In this document: positions 21,534-32,629 of the stretch, piece after piece
Layout: the number at the start of each line of letters is the position of its first letter
How positions within the stretch are numbered: position 1 is the stretch's first letter
From: Arion vulgaris
Taxonomy: Eukaryota > Mollusca > Gastropoda > Stylommatophora > Arionidae
Reading direction: 5' to 3'
Assembly: GCA_020796225.1 (NCBI GenBank)
Contig: CM036758.1
Coordinates: 70,096,366-70,160,365 of the forward strand
DNA: 64,000 nucleotides
Notes under the pieces: model-generated
Database searches by the model: none
What the model was told of the DNA's origin: nothing
The model's input: the letters and a program-made list of their open reading frames with translations, nothing else
Position numbers and translations under genes: made by a program

Positions 21534-22334
21534 CTACATCTGCCCTCTGTATGCACGGACATCCAGCAATGATGTTCTAAATTGTGTATTTATGCACATA
21601 TGGTCAATCTGATTCCTGGTCACTCCATCTGGTGAGTGCCAAGTAAGTTTATGAATTTCCTTATGTGCAAAGATGGTACCTCCAATTACTAAGTTTGACA
21701 GTATACATAACTCCGCCAGTCTTTCTCCATTCTCATTCATTGTGTTTATTCCTTGTTTTCCTATAGCTCTCTCTACCCCTACATTATCACTTCCAACCTT
21801 GGCATTAAAGTCCCCCATTACTACTAACAGATCATGTTTTTGGGTCTTGTTAATTTGATCTTGTAGTTGCTCATAAAATGTGTCTTTCTTATCATCGTCA
21901 GCCTCATTTGTTGGTGCATAACACTGCAGTATTGTCATATTGACATGCCTGGTACTGAAGCGGCTCTAATTATCCGACTCGAGATGGGTTCCCATTCTAA
22001 CATGCTCTTTGCTACTCTAGGTATCATCATTATACCCACACCTTCAAAATGCTTACCATCTTCTCTTCCTGAATATATGAAAGTTAATCCACTAACTACT
22101 CTTCTATCTGTTCCAGGCCATCTCACCTCACTTAAACCCCAGTATGTCCAGCTCGTATCTCTTCATTTCTTCTGCTTTTTGGGCTGATTTTGTAGCCGTG
22201 GCCATCGTTCTCACATTCCAAAATCCAATTTTATTGTGTGTCATTGAGCCAAGTAATGTACGAGTCGGGTTGCTGACTTCCGCAGAGCGGCTTTCATCAG
22301 CAACCGTCATTGATGCACTAGGTGCACCGCACAC
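21534..22334 (-). pseudogene. LINE-B endonuclease
   Basis: 22334-22128 gives HNKIGFWNVRTMATATKSAQ. The next segment holds a WPG motif. 21938-21534 gives LQCYAPTNEADDDKKD (residues 4-19), VVMGDFNAKVGSDN (catalytic GDFN near 42-45), and TRNQIDHMCIN. This is the apurinic-type endonuclease of the element. Frame changes occur near 22128 and 21940. Confidence 0.88.
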
Positions 22335-22483
22335 TACCTGGCTGGTCGGTTTACCGGTATGGCGTCCTTTCTTACAAGTTTCTGTAGCTATTTAAATTTC
22401 TTGTGATGAGGTAGCTGGCCTCACGCACAAGTCCTCCTCCTTTTTCATCCTGGCTTGGAACCGGCATTGGCAGAGTTATCTAT

Positions 22484-22640
22484 TTTTATCTATCGCTATA
22501 ATAAAAAAAAACAATTTATTAATTACTTTTATCTATCGCTATAATAAAAAAAACAAATTATTAATTACTTTTATCTATCGTTATAATAAAAAAAATTATT
22601 AATTACTTTTATCTATCGCTATAATAAAAAAAAAAGACAA
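22484..22640. repeat. AT-rich tandem repeat, right part
   Basis: About 3.5 units of the array seen at 19213-19317, varying mainly in A-run length. Confidence 0.9.
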
Positions 22641-22826
22641 ACGAATTTGTGTAACCATTATTGTAATTGATATAATGTACAAATTGTTAAACCCATTTCA
22701 TAGCAATACCACTTGACATGCAGGTTGCAGCACAATGCACGCATTTCCTAGTTACTTCTTAATATTTGTTTTGGGTTGACATCAGCAGTAAGTGCTCGGT
22801 AGTACACCAGAAAACTGTTATTTGTT

Positions 22827-23220
22827 GTTCTTCTTCTTCTTTTGTTGTCACACTGCTACCGGGTTGTTGCCCAGTGTCGTCACACTGCTACCGGGTTGTT
22901 GCCCAGTGTCGTGGTTTTCTGTTTTTGTCTTGCGCTGTTCTGGTGGCGTGGGTGATTGTTATTTTTACTCTTTCACAGGATTCGGCTACGCCATCTAACC
23001 ATCTTTTCCGTGGTCTTCCTCTTGCCTTCTTTCCCGATGTTCTATTGTAGAAGACTCTGTATACTGTGGAGTTTGGTTGCATTCTTATTAAGTGGCCAAA
23101 CCACTTCATTCTTTGTTTCTCAATGTAATTCAAGCAAGGTTCTGTGCCAACTTTCTTTCTTATGCTGATGTTGGTGACACATTTGTTCAGGCCCCATTAT
23201 TCTTGATTCCCTGTCTATCA
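22827..23220 (-). mobile_element. LINE-R 3' end
   Basis: The minus strand encodes MNYIEKQRMKWFGHLIRMQP, GKKARGRPRKRWLDGVAESC and TRTAQDKNRKPRHWATT. It is followed by a 3' region with the duplicated CACTGGGCAACAACCCGGTA hairpin and a (GAA)n tail at its plus-strand left edge. This copy preserves the empty TTAA site near 23090. Confidence 0.85.
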
Positions 23221-23935
23221 GAAACTAGTTGAGCAATTTTGTTATTTTTCTAAAAAAAACTGTCATAGTTATTGAGTTTATTTAATTATCAGCGTAGCTG
23301 GATCCTAACCTTTGTACATACTCTTCTTGTTCTTCTTCTTCTTCTTCATGCAATGTTTTACAACATCGGTTTGTATACTTCTAAAGTAGTTAGTGGTCAA
23401 CTGGAGTCTAAGTACTTTGTCATATAGCTTAACTGCTTACCTTAGACTAACATGGGGGTTGATCATGTATAATTTCTTCTGTTTACTGCTTGTTGCACTC
23501 TGGTGATGGATGTGTCTTTGCCATCTTGCTGGTGCACCATGTGCATATGTCAAAAGAAGATATAATGAGCTTGTTAAGGAGATAGTTCTATTATTATTAA
23601 GGGGGGATTCGGGGTATGGGGATCATGAAGCTATTTTCGTTGTTTTCACATTAATATAAAATGTGGATAACCATTTTGAAAGATTATGACTTAGAATAGT
23701 AGAAAAAAATGAGTTAAAAAAATGTCAAAGCGTTGCCATGGAAACAATACAAAATGGCCGCCAAGTACATCAGCCTATTGTTCCAAGTTCGTAACCGGAA
23801 GATGACAAACTCTTCTTCTCTATTGAGTTGGTAGTGCACATCATCATTTTGTTAATCCGGTTGTCGCCCATTTGTTCTTGTAAACCATTCTTATCCGTCC
23901 TTTAAGTTCTCCATCTCTCTCTAACCTGTGATGCC
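23221..23935. other. No recognised feature
   Basis: Non-coding. A TTCTTCTTCTTCTTC run near 23326-23347 looks like the tail of an unidentified retroelement in reverse orientation. Confidence 0.45.
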
Positions 23936-24330
23936 CCTCCCGATTACGGCAGCAAACGATACACGCCATTCTTCTCTGTTCTTGACCGTCTTCAGCTGTG
24001 ATTAATTTCTTTCAGTTCTTGATCTAATTTTATTTCTTCAAGTCGTTTTGAGTCTTTCTCGTTTTCGTTTAGCCTCCGATGTCCGTTTCAGTGTAGTTTT
24101 CGTAACAGTTCGTTCCAATGCGTATCACATGTCCAATCCATCTCTAGTGTATCTTGCTGTTGATTGTGCTCAAATCCACTTGTTGACTCTGTGCAAGTAG
24201 ATTTGGGTTATAGATAGTATTTGACAAAACAGCGAGTAAGATCTTTCGCATATAAGTTTGTATGAAAGGTGGAGAGTTTAGACATATCTTGTTCTGTCAT
24301 TCTCCTGCGTTTTGAACCGCATATCTAAAG
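23936..24330 (-). mobile_element. LINE-M 3' fragment
   Basis: In complement: a YMRKILLAVLS-like stretch, then RWIGHVIRIGTN and CYENYTETDIGG, followed by the end that corresponds to FVAALNAK in LINE-M. Related copies lie at 26755, 43385, 49829 and 55355. Degenerate. Confidence 0.7.
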
Positions 24331-24349
24331 GTTTTTTTTTAAACCGAAG

Positions 24350-24575
24350 GATCGACTTCATTGCACCGGGTGTTACCACATCTGGCTCGGTTCCAAATGG
24401 CATGCCACCTGCCGAGAGCATTGCACAAAGTGCGATCTCCGTAGCTACAGCAACAATCCTATGGGTCTCTAGAAAAAAACAGCACTCGTGAACAGAACGG
24501 CGCGGTTCGAATTCGAACCCATGACCTTCGACTCACAAAGAAAAGTGCTTAACTACTTAGCCACAGAGACCGCAG
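24350..24575 (-). mobile_element. SINE7 (tRNA-derived)
   Basis: In complement it starts GCGGTCTCTGTGGCTAAGTA (A-box-like TGGCTAAGTAGTTAAG) with the B-box-like GGTTCGAATTCGA, then CTGTTCACGAGTGC and GGCATGCCATTTGGAACC, and ends CCCGGTGCAATGAAG. Four other copies are present. Confidence 0.8.
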
Positions 24576-24734
24576 AAAATTGCATTTCTTTCGCTTCCTA
24601 ATATGTTACACTGGTATGTGTCTGTGATGCATATACTTTGTATCTAACGCTTGGAGATTGTGAGAAAACGGTTTATGCACTTCTAAGTGCACCCTAATTG
24701 CTGATACGATATTGTTTATAACTTCTTCTCATTC

Positions 24735-25100
24735 TTCTCTTCCACCATTTACTTCTTTACGAAAGTGTCAGGGGGAAACATAGTGATCTTGTGTGTATTT
24801 GTTCTAATGCACTTTGTAAGCTGTTATTTACTTTCTTAAGGCTGTTCTTGATGCCGTCGCTTCATCTTTTGCGTGGTCTTCTGCTTTCTCTGTACTCGTT
24901 ATACATTTCCAGTATGTCTCTCCGTAGTAGACGATACCAGGGCATTCTTGTCAGGTTTTCGTTGTTCCATTTACTCTGCTGTTATTTTACATCCAGTCTT
25001 CTTTTGATTTCTTAATTTCTAACTTTGTCTCATATCGCAACATCTGCAGCTCTTCTAAGGCACGTCATCTCCGTCGTTGTGACTTTATGAAACAGCAAAA
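24735..25100 (-). mobile_element. LINE-S 3' fragment
   Basis: The complement has AAGAGCTGCAGATGTTGCGA, ACTGGATGTAAAATAAC, GAATGCCCTGGTATCG and GAAGACCACGCAAAAGATGA, matching LINE-S at 53231-53460 and 58859-59070. Degenerate and 5'-truncated. Confidence 0.7.
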
Positions 25101-25449
25101 ATATAATAACAAAATGACTGGAAGTCCCAAAATACATCGTCAAACATAAGCTGTGAACACTTGGAATTATCACACATCCCTACTTTTTGTGAGCAATGTA
25201 TTTTAATTTGACTTTAAAAGAAGTAATAAAATCGTGTAAAGGCAAAGAGAGTAGCTCCCATGAAATCAAACAGAATGCGGTTAATATGATAAGACAGCAA
25301 CATGTCAACAGAATTAAACAAAATAATGGAAAAATATATTTACATTCTCAGAATAGACAGTGTAAAAATGAATTGAATTTTGTGTTGAAAGATAAAATGT
25401 AAAATATTCTTGAAGTAAATACAGCAGTAGGTATTTTAAAAATAAAATG
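25101..25449. other. No recognised feature
   Basis: AT-rich. A lysine- and asparagine-rich 68-codon open frame at 25196-25402 has no recognisable motif. Confidence 0.45.
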
Positions 25450-25662
25450 AACATCGTCATCCACCACAGTAGGCGAGTCGTTGATTTTCTAGGCACCACT
25501 TATACGTTCAGTAGTTTGCCACTGCTTTCTGAATACTGAGGTCTATTTTTAACGTTCGTAATAATCCACGGGAACTAATTTTCTGGAACTACCCGTCGCG
25601 GTGTTTGAACCAGATACTCTTGGTTTGTGATTGAGCTCACTATCGCTTAAGCTACATACGCC
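25450..25662 (-). mobile_element. SINE4
   Basis: In complement it has a TAGCTTAAGCGATAG head, GGTTCAAACACC B-box, TTTCTGAATA in place of the core's TTCTGAACG, and GAAAATCAACGACTCGCC. The last 40 bases of the family are missing. Confidence 0.8.
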
Positions 25663-25925
25663 CAGGGCTAATAGTTTTTTATTCTTTTTCTTCACCTTTC
25701 AACTCCCAACGGAGCACAAGTCTTCAACAAACTTCTTCCAGCTCTTCCTCTCTCTTGCAATCCCTTCCCACATTTCTTTTCCTTGTTTTACCTATCCTTT
25801 AATATCAGATTACTGTTCTCTTCTACAGGTATGCTAGTTCCTTACTTTCTTTCTCCGTGGGTCCCATAACAGTGCCTGTCTTGCATACTCCGGTCAGTCT
25901 TTCAATGTAGTTCCTTCCATCTCAG

Positions 25926-26127
25926 TTCTTCTTAGCTCTTTCTCCACTAGTATCTGCTTAGTTCTTTCTCCACTAGTATCTGCTTAGTTCTTTCTCCACT
26001 AGTATTCTGCCTTAGTTTCTTTCTCCACTAGTATCTGCTTAGTTCTTCTCCACTAGTATCTGCTTAGTTCTTTTTTCACTAGTATCTGCTTAGTTCTTTC
26101 TCCACTAGTGTCTGCTTAGCTCTTTCT
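25926..26127. repeat. 26-bp minisatellite, about 8 units
   Basis: Unit CTTAGTTCTTTCTCCACTAG plus TATCTG, with small insertions. Confidence 0.9.
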
Positions 26128-26232
26128 CAATAGCTATTTACAAGGAATATAAGAAAATGTCAGATAAGAACGAATAATGGCTAATATATTAACGACAGAG
26201 ACCTTTATAGACTTGATATGATAAAGAAACAG

Positions 26233-26480
26233 TTGCTCAAGTGGTTACCGGGCCTAAATTTGGGGTGTAAAGAATAGAACCACTGTTACCTGCCACGCAT
26301 GTCGTAAGAGGCGACTAAGGAGGTTTGGTTGAAGTCGGATGCACGTGTCCTAAGCGTGTAAAAGTCTATGCATTTAGGGGCCTACCAAACCAATGTGCAA
26401 TGTATACACGTTCTTGAGATCAAACATATCACAAAGAGTGATTAAAATTGATCGTAAAGAACGAACGCAAAGAAGAAGAA
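26233..26480 (+). mobile_element. SINE1 with 13-bp TSD
   Basis: Flanked by perfect GATAAAGAAACAG at 26220-26232 and 26481-26493. The head has the A-box-like GAGTGGTTA motif as TCAAGTGGTTA, then GTAAAGAATAGAACCACTG and GCATGTCGTAAGAGGCGACT. The body holds CCTACCAAACCAATGTGCAA and it ends in (GAA)n. Confidence 0.93.
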
Positions 26481-26754
26481 GATAAAGAAACAGAGACAAC
26501 ATAGTGATATGCAAATAATGAAGATATATTTTAAAATGAATAACATTATGAAAATATTAAATGAAAGACGGGAAATTAGAGATATGTTCAAATAAAAGAG
26601 ATGAACTTAAGTAGCAGAAGATAAAGAGAACGAACGCATCTAAAACTTGGAGCAGGCATTTAACCAGGAAGAAAATTATAACAGTAATTGATATTAGTTA
26701 GTTCTGACGGCCTCCCTATGACCAATAATATCTGATTTCATCTCTCTTTCTCTA

Positions 26755-27690
26755 GTCTGTGACGCCCGTGGCGCTTAGGGCAACAATAAGTACACGGCAT
26801 TCGTCTCTGTTCTTGGATGGTTTCTATATTTTGTTCCATCTGGGATTCATTTATTTAAGTTGATGTTTTACTGTTCTCATCCAGATCGTCTTAGATCTTC
26901 ATATTTTCGTTTACTATCTTGTGTCATCTCAGTGCAGTTTTTGTGACAGTCAGTCTTCATGCGTGTTACATGGACGGTCCATCTCCATCATCTCTTTCGG
27001 TTGTAGGTGTTCATATTCTCTTGTTGACACCGTACAATCAGTTCTTTATTAGAGATAGTATTTGGCCAGAACACGAGTAAGATCTTTTGTAGACAAGTTG
27101 TATGGAAGGTGAAGAGTTTAGAGTAGTTTAGACATATCTTGTTTTGTTAGTCTACAGCATTCTGTTCTGTATAGTAAAGTTGTTGATAATACACAACTCG
27201 CCCAAGTGGTTACCTGGGCCCAAATTTGGGGCGTAAAGAATAGAACCACTGTTACCGCCATGCATGTCGTAAGAGGCGAGTAAGGAGGTTTGGCTGATAT
27301 CGGATGCAGATGTCCTAACCGTGTAGAAGTCTATGCGTTTAGGGACCTACCAAACCAATGTGCAACGTATACACATTCTTGACAAAGATCAAACATATCA
27401 CAAAGAGTGATTAAAATTAGTCGTAAAGAACGAACGCAAAGAAGAAGAAGAAGTACGCAGCTGCAGTATATATTAATCTTGGTTTTGATGCTGGATTAGA
27501 ATGATTTCCAGAGCGTTTAGAGAGTTATGAATTCACGTTGTGCCTTACTCAGTCTGCTGTTATTGTCAGATCCATCTCTTCAGGACTGATACATGTTCTA
27601 AGATATGTGAAAGCAGTTGTATTTGGAATGAATTTATCTTCTAGTTTGACTGGTGCTGGGGTAGGCAAGTTCAAAGTCATTATCTCACAA
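26755..27690 (-). mobile_element. LINE-M fragment, split by SINE1
   Basis: 26755-27195 and 27453-27690 run on as one minus-strand LINE-M (compare 50185-51000). It ends at about 26755 with GCGCCACGGGCGTCAC, the region of FVAALNAK. It is split by SINE1 at 27196-27452, with TACACAACT and TACGCAGCT as a decayed duplication. Confidence 0.7.
27196..27452 (+). mobile_element. SINE1
   Basis: CGCCCAAGTGGTTACCTGGG head, AATAGAACCACTGTTACC, CATGTCGTAAGAGGCGAGTA, then the SINE1 body and GAAGAAGAAGAAG tail. Inserted in LINE-M. Confidence 0.9.
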
Positions 27691-27764
27691 ATCTCACTGT
27701 ACTGGTATTGGCGGAAACTCTTTTCCATGGATATATATATATATCAAGAAGAAAATGGTTTAGA

Positions 27765-28060
27765 AATGAAGATCTCAGCAAAAAAGTAGGTATAACATCA
27801 GTACTGAACCTCATCAAGAAACAACAAATTAAATAGTTCGACCACATAAGCAGATTACCAACAGATAGTGTGGCTCAAAGAACAATGTTACTCCGATACA
27901 GTAGATACAAATAAACAAGGCCGTCCACGTAAAAAGGTGGACCCCATAGATAACAGGCGGCAAAAAACACTATTTATGAAGCGTACATAAAGACCCGTTC
28001 AATAACGTTCTTCTTATCCTGACATTGTGAGGCAACACATGATTAGAGAAAGAAAGAATA
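27765..28060 (+). mobile_element. LINE-G 3' fragment
   Basis: Reads LNLIKKQQIK then FDHISRLPTDSVAQRT, a C-terminal LINE phrase, followed by TCTTATCCTGACATTGTGAG. The 42590-42965 copy (LNFIKRQQ...FGHIIRLLTDNS) and the 51460-51610 end belong to the same family. Confidence 0.65.
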
Positions 28061-28540
28061 CATATAGGTAATAAAAATAATAAATAAAACAAAAAACACA
28101 GCAAGAACAACCGAAGAACTTTAACAGGAAGAAGATAAAACACAAAGGCGATATATAATATGGTAGCTGAAGCAGGAAGACATGAAGAAGCCAGACAGAA
28201 GTAACAAAAAGTAAATTAGTGACAATAGTAAACATATTAAGTTTGACGAGTGTAGTTTTACATACGAGATGAAACCCTAAACTTATTTTAGTTATAGTAC
28301 TCTGTCTGACGTAGAACAACATGACAGACTGTCTCAGTCTCTCGCTAAAATAGTGTTACTCGGTACATTCTCGTCTTGTTTATTTTCGGAACCTAGATAA
28401 TAGTGTACAATTGTGGCACATGAACGTACTGTTTTTGTGGTTCAAATGTGACGTGTAAATACGAATCAGAACATTCTCTTCCACTTCGGTGAAGAAGGAA
28501 TTAATTTATCTTCATTCTTTGCTATTTTAACTTCTTAGTA
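28061..28540. other. No recognised feature
   Basis: AT-rich. The minus-strand open frame at 28322-28014 is hydrophobic low-complexity without motifs. Confidence 0.45.
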
Positions 28541-29174
28541 GGGGACACTGTGGTGTAGAGGTTAGATACTAGTCTCTCGTGCCAAAGGCAGTGGCGGCTC
28601 GTCATTAAGGGCCAGTAGGGCCGGGCCCTACCAAAAATAATGTATAACGTGTATTTATTATTTTATAAATTAAAATATAGCAACCAAAGACCATGATTTA
28701 TAGGGAAAAAAATGTCTGGCCCTACCAACAAAAGTGATCACGAGCCGCCACTGGCCAAAGGTATTAAGTTCGCTCAAAAACGTGGAGCTATCTGGATATT
28801 ATCTAAGAGATCACTGATCTCATTGTAGGTGAGATCGAGTTCCTAGTCCTATCGGATACGGACGATAAAACGTAGGTCCTGTGTTAAATTTGAAAACGTA
28901 GAAGAACCCTTGACAGTTAAACATTGAGAAGAGCAGGATGGAAAGACGCTGTCCGGACAAATTTCATTAGAAAAGATCAAAAATAAAATTTATACAAAAC
29001 TATCTTTACCATCTTCAAATTTATATCGGGGACCCACGCCGGTGCTACGGAATTCGTGCACTGCAGCTGAGATCTTACTGTGTATGAAAGAGATCGGAGC
29101 ACACATGGTTACTCGCCGAAGTGCAATGATGATGGTACAATCAATCAATCAATCACTCAATCAATCACTCAATG
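28541..29174 (+). mobile_element. SINE6 (long, tRNA-headed), split by a MITE
   Basis: The head GGGGACACTGTGGTGTAGAG has an A-box-like TGGTGTAGAGGTTAG. The body includes CTCATTGTAGGTGAGATCGA, GTTCCTAGTCCTATCGGA, CGGTGCTACGGAATTCGTGC and GAGATCGGAGCACACATGGT, and it ends in (TCAA)n. MITE-G occupies 28589-28753. Other copies: 35781, 37150, 38555, 58030 and 60685. Confidence 0.85.
28589..28753. mobile_element. hAT-like MITE-G with 8-bp TSD
   Basis: Termini CAGTGGCGGCTCGT are inverted, and the duplication GCCAAAGG at 28581-28588 and 28754-28761 is perfect. 165 bp, non-coding. CAG-type ends with 8-bp duplication match the hAT superfamily. Confidence 0.93.
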
Positions 29175-29370
29175 ATCTTCTTGGTACGGTACGTCTCCGT
29201 GTGTTGTTGTTGTTGTCTGTGTTGCTTGCGTTCATCTACAACCAACAACTTTCTCAGAACTAACACAGAATAATAATAACACTGTCCTCTCTTATATTTG
29301 TAAACGGGATAGATTGAGAAATGAGAACATTAGAAATGTTGTTGGAATCGCACAGTGCATCCAGCACAAT

Positions 29371-29830
29371 CATCATCATCATCATTATCAAATAGCTTGT
29401 CCCTTCCAGAACTTGGATTCCCATGGCAGCAGTCCTAAAAACTCTCCATTCTTTGCAATATGACCGGCGTCAGCAGAAGTAATTCTCAGATCATCAATCA
29501 TATCTTGCACCCATCGTTTTCTAGGTCTTCCTCTCATTCTTCTTCCAGGCACCATTCCTTCCACAATTATCTTCTCTGGGCACTCATATCGTTTGATGTA
29601 TCTGAAATATTTAATTTTCCTTCTTTTGATGTTCTTTAATAGCCAATTCTCTTTAATATCAAGCTGCTGCAGAACAGAAGCATTTGTTCTTTTCTCTGTC
29701 TATGATATTCTAAGTACTCTTCTGTAGAATTTGCATTCAAAGGCATTAATAACCTTCTCCGCCGCTGTGGTACTATTTTTAAAATTCCGTACAAATCTTC
29801 TACTCCAGTAAGTACATGTTCATAATCTTG
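29371..29830 (-). mobile_element. LINE-O 3' fragment
   Basis: The complement reads KKRKIKYFRYIKRYECPEKI and VEGMVPGRRMRGRPRKRWVQ, then a short end and TGATGATGATGATTGTG. This is the C-terminal end of LINE ORF2, with stops upstream. Confidence 0.75.
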
Positions 29831-30548
29831 CTGGACTTAATGTCATTGTGGTACCACAAACTATCGATTTTGATATCCATGTGGATACATTTTATTGACA
29901 TCGTCCCAGAAAAGTTTGAAATTAAAACATTGATTCCTTTAAAATAGGCATCCAAAAATTTGATTTTACAGAGAATGTTAAAAAGCCAATTGATTGCTAA
30001 AAAAGAAAGGATAATGTTGATGTTCTGAAAAAGGCCAACGGACAAAGGAAACTCATTAGAGGGATCGGAACTGTGCAATGATTATTTTTCGGATATATTT
30101 AAGAACATGCGTTTTTGAGCCCATTATGACAACTCGTAAAATCGAAGAAAGGGACATAGAAATGGGGAAAGTTGAGGTGTAGAAGGAGAAATAAAGAGAA
30201 AAGTTATTTGAAGATGTAATAGCATAACATGGAGACAGAAAACCATCACAATTGATAAACGACACTAGGAGCATGAGTTTACAGGCATCCATTAGCACTA
30301 CGGATAGCACTACACGCCTAGAGTTGTTGGAGGTTTCTGGGTCTGCAAGAAAGCCGGGTACTCTCCCCAATACACTATAGGAAAAAGGGTGAAAACTCAT
30401 AATTCCAGGGGTTTGACAACAACAGCAACAGGCATCCATGACTTAAGTGCATGCCAAACAAGAAATGTGGCTTGGTATTGCATGTTATTAGATTGTGTCC
30501 TTGCTTTTTCTTTTTATAATAATAACGAAATAATTGCTTACAAAAACA
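29831..30548. other. No recognised feature
   Basis: AT-rich and single-copy in the window. Open frames at 30056-30439 and 29800-30078 (minus) lack recognisable domains. Confidence 0.45.
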
Positions 30549-30812
30549 TAATAATAATTCTCTCTGTACCGTTATACGTTACATAGGGCATGCAAGCAGT
30601 TTCTCCATACCATCCTATCCTGGTCAACTCGCTCAATCTCATCCATGGAACTGAGACCGATATTTCCTGCCTCAGTAAAGTTCGTTTCAGTGTCTCCTTA
30701 GGTCATCCTCTCTTTCTTGAACCCTTTGCATCCCACTTCAATGCCTGCTTTGATATTCTTTGATCATTTCTCCTCAAGGTGTGTTCAACATATCCCCATC
30801 TTCTCTTTCTTT
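30549..30812 (-). mobile_element. LINE-B 3' end
   Basis: Matches 19322-19580: the ATAATAATAATTC tail, CGTTATACGTTACATAGGGC, and ORF2 end codons, with a short deletion at the CTCTCAGCAAAGT site. Confidence 0.88.
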
Positions 30813-30984
30813 GTTTACGAAAAAAGACATTCCTTTTAATTTCTCTTCTTCATCTCTGGTTTTCTTATATGTCTTTTTTTCTCCAAATCTCTTGACAGAA
30901 TTGAAACAAAGAATGGTGGTCGATCAATATTTCTATCCGTAATTAGAAATATAATATTTGTAAATTTGTTTCTTTAATGAGAAT

Positions 30985-31840
30985 TGTAAGATATTAATTT
31001 CATAAGAACGATTTTCTAGCCAACACTAAGTTACCAGTGTCAAACATGGACAATAACAGCAGCGAATAAGAGAAAAATCATAAAGACGGAGATGATGTGT
31101 CTTAGAAGAGCTGCCGCCCGAGTGGTTACCGGGGCCTAAATTGTGGTGTAAAGAATAGAACCACTGTTACATGCCATGCATCTCGTAAGAGGCGACTAAC
31201 GAGGTTGGAGTTCGGGCTAGCTACCAGACACCGTAAAAAACACTGATCCTCTCGTTACAGAACGGAGAGCGAACCGAGTAAACGCTGGCTGAAACCGGAC
31301 ACATCGCCGAAGGATAAGCACCAGAGCTCCAAATAGTGCTGAAGATGTGACGTAAAACACACCAATGCTAAGGCTACATGAATCAGATTTCCACATGATT
31401 AGAATGTATGGGGAGTTCTGGTACATAGGTCTGGGCGGTGATCACGAGAGCGAGAGAGAAAGAGAGAGAAGAGCTGCAGTTGTGACAATAAGAGATAAAT
31501 TAGAAATGAAGAAATTAGAAGAAGACTGGATGTGAAACCAGTCATACAATTCATAAAAGAACAAAAGATTAAATGGTTTGGACACCTGACAAGAATGCCG
31601 TGCTATCGCCTATCACAGAGAACCACTTAGAAAAAGTATAACAAGTGCAAACAAGAGGAAGACCACACAAAAGATGGAGTGGCGACATCAAGAACAGCCT
31701 TAAGATAATGAATAACAGCTTGCAAAGTGGATTAGAACAAGATCACTACACCCCCCCCCACCCCGAAACACTTCTATCAAGAAGTAAATGGTGGAATAGA
31801 AGAGCAAGAATGAGAATTGCAAACAATTTATTATTAATAG
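30985..31840 (+). mobile_element. LINE-S 3' fragment, split by SINE2
   Basis: 30985-31114 and 31467-31840 join into LINE-S. The joined sequence has CAACACTAAGTTACCAGTGT, CTTAGAAGAGCTGCAGTTGT, KWFGHLTRMP and a TKWSGDIKNSLKIMNNSLQ-like stretch. It has stops. The uninterrupted target is seen at 53231-53250 and 58861-58880. Confidence 0.85.
31115..31466 (+). mobile_element. SINE2 with 11-bp TSD
   Basis: AGAAGAGCTGC flanks at 31104-31114 and 31467-31477. It shares the CGCCCGAGTGGTTACCGGGG head and CTCGTAAGAGGCGACTAA core with SINE1. After the core it changes to a different body (GGGCTAGCTACCAGACACCG, GGATAAGCACCAGAGCTCCA, TGGTACATAGGTCTGGGCGG) and a (GA)n tail. Confidence 0.93.
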
Positions 31841-32005
31841 TTTTTATTCATCGTCCTTCGAAACTGAATGTTACAGAAAGATCCTACGAATACCATGGAC
31901 AGAAAAAGAAAGAACACTGATGTCCTGAAAGAGCTAAATGTTAAAGAGAATTGACTGATAAACAAAATACTATACAGAAAAAATAGACACTTTGGTCACA
32001 TCAAG

Positions 32006-32145
32006 CGTCACGATGGCCTGGAAAGCGTCACGATGGCCTGGAAAGCGTCACGATGGCCTGGAAAGCGTCACGATGGCCTGGAAAGCGTCACGATGGCCTG
32101 GAAAGCTTCACGATGGCCTGGAAAGCGTCACGATGGCCTGGAAAG
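32006..32145 (+). repeat. 20-bp tandem array, 7 units, inside LINE-Z ORF
   Basis: Unit CGTCACGATGGCCTGGAAAG, one unit with a G-to-T change. The unit is the LINE-Z segment encoding RHDGLE. Because 20 is not a multiple of three, each unit changes the reading frame. Confidence 0.95.
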
Positions 32146-32287
32146 AACAATATTAGAGGACAGGGTCCTAGGACTCAGAGGCAGACCAAGAAAAAGATGG
32201 CTTAAAGATATTAAAGAAACCATGAATATGACCTTCGATGAAGTGGGTGAACTGACTAGAGACAGAGTGAATTTTAGATGCGCTGCA

Positions 32288-32541
32288 CGCCCGAGTGGTT
32301 ACCGGGGCCCAAATTTGGGGTGTAAAGAATAGAACCACTGTTACCTGCCACGCATGTCGTAAGAGGCGGCTAAGGAGGTTTGGCTGAAATCGGATGCATG
32401 TGTCCTAAACGTGTAGGAGTCTATGCGTTTAGGGGCCTACCAAACCAATGTGCAACGTATACACGTTCTTGGCAAAGATCAAACATATCACAAAAAGTGA
32501 TTAAAATTGGTCGTAAAGAACGAACGCAAAGAAGAAGAAGA
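32288..32541 (+). mobile_element. SINE1 with 12-bp TSD
   Basis: AGATGCGCTGCA at 32276-32287 and AGATGTGCTGCA at 32542-32553 (one mismatch). Complete SINE1: CGCCCGAGTGGTTACCGGGG head to GAAGAAGAAGAAG tail. Inserted in the last codons of LINE-Z. Confidence 0.93.
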
Positions 32542-32629
32542 AGATGTGCTGCAAAGAGGCAACGTCCTATAAAGGATACGCACCTTGATGATGATGATTT
32601 TTCATTCTCTAATTATTCATAAATTACTG

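Larger units (their letters stand above)
19318..22475 (-). mobile_element. LINE-B, nearly full-length
   Basis: A 3.2-kb minus-strand non-LTR element inserted in a tandem array, with TTATCTAT-type sequence at both edges (19310-19317 and 22476-22483). From 5' to 3' it has a leader, endonuclease (22334-21534), linker (21530-20840), reverse transcriptase (20830-19600), a C-terminal region (to 19343), and a short 3' UTR ending in an (ATT)n tail. At least four frameshifts. Partial copies lie at 10395-13530, 13950-14190 and 30549-30812. Confidence 0.9.
31855..32565 (+). mobile_element. LINE-Z 3' fragment with internal array and SINE1
   Basis: The frames read KILRIPWTEKER, then HFGHIKRHDGLE, then ILEDRVLGLRGRPRKRWLKD and GELTRDRVNFRCAA, the C-terminal end of a LINE ORF2. 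A 20-bp array sits at the DGLE codons, and SINE1 splits the end at 32288-32541. Confidence 0.8.
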
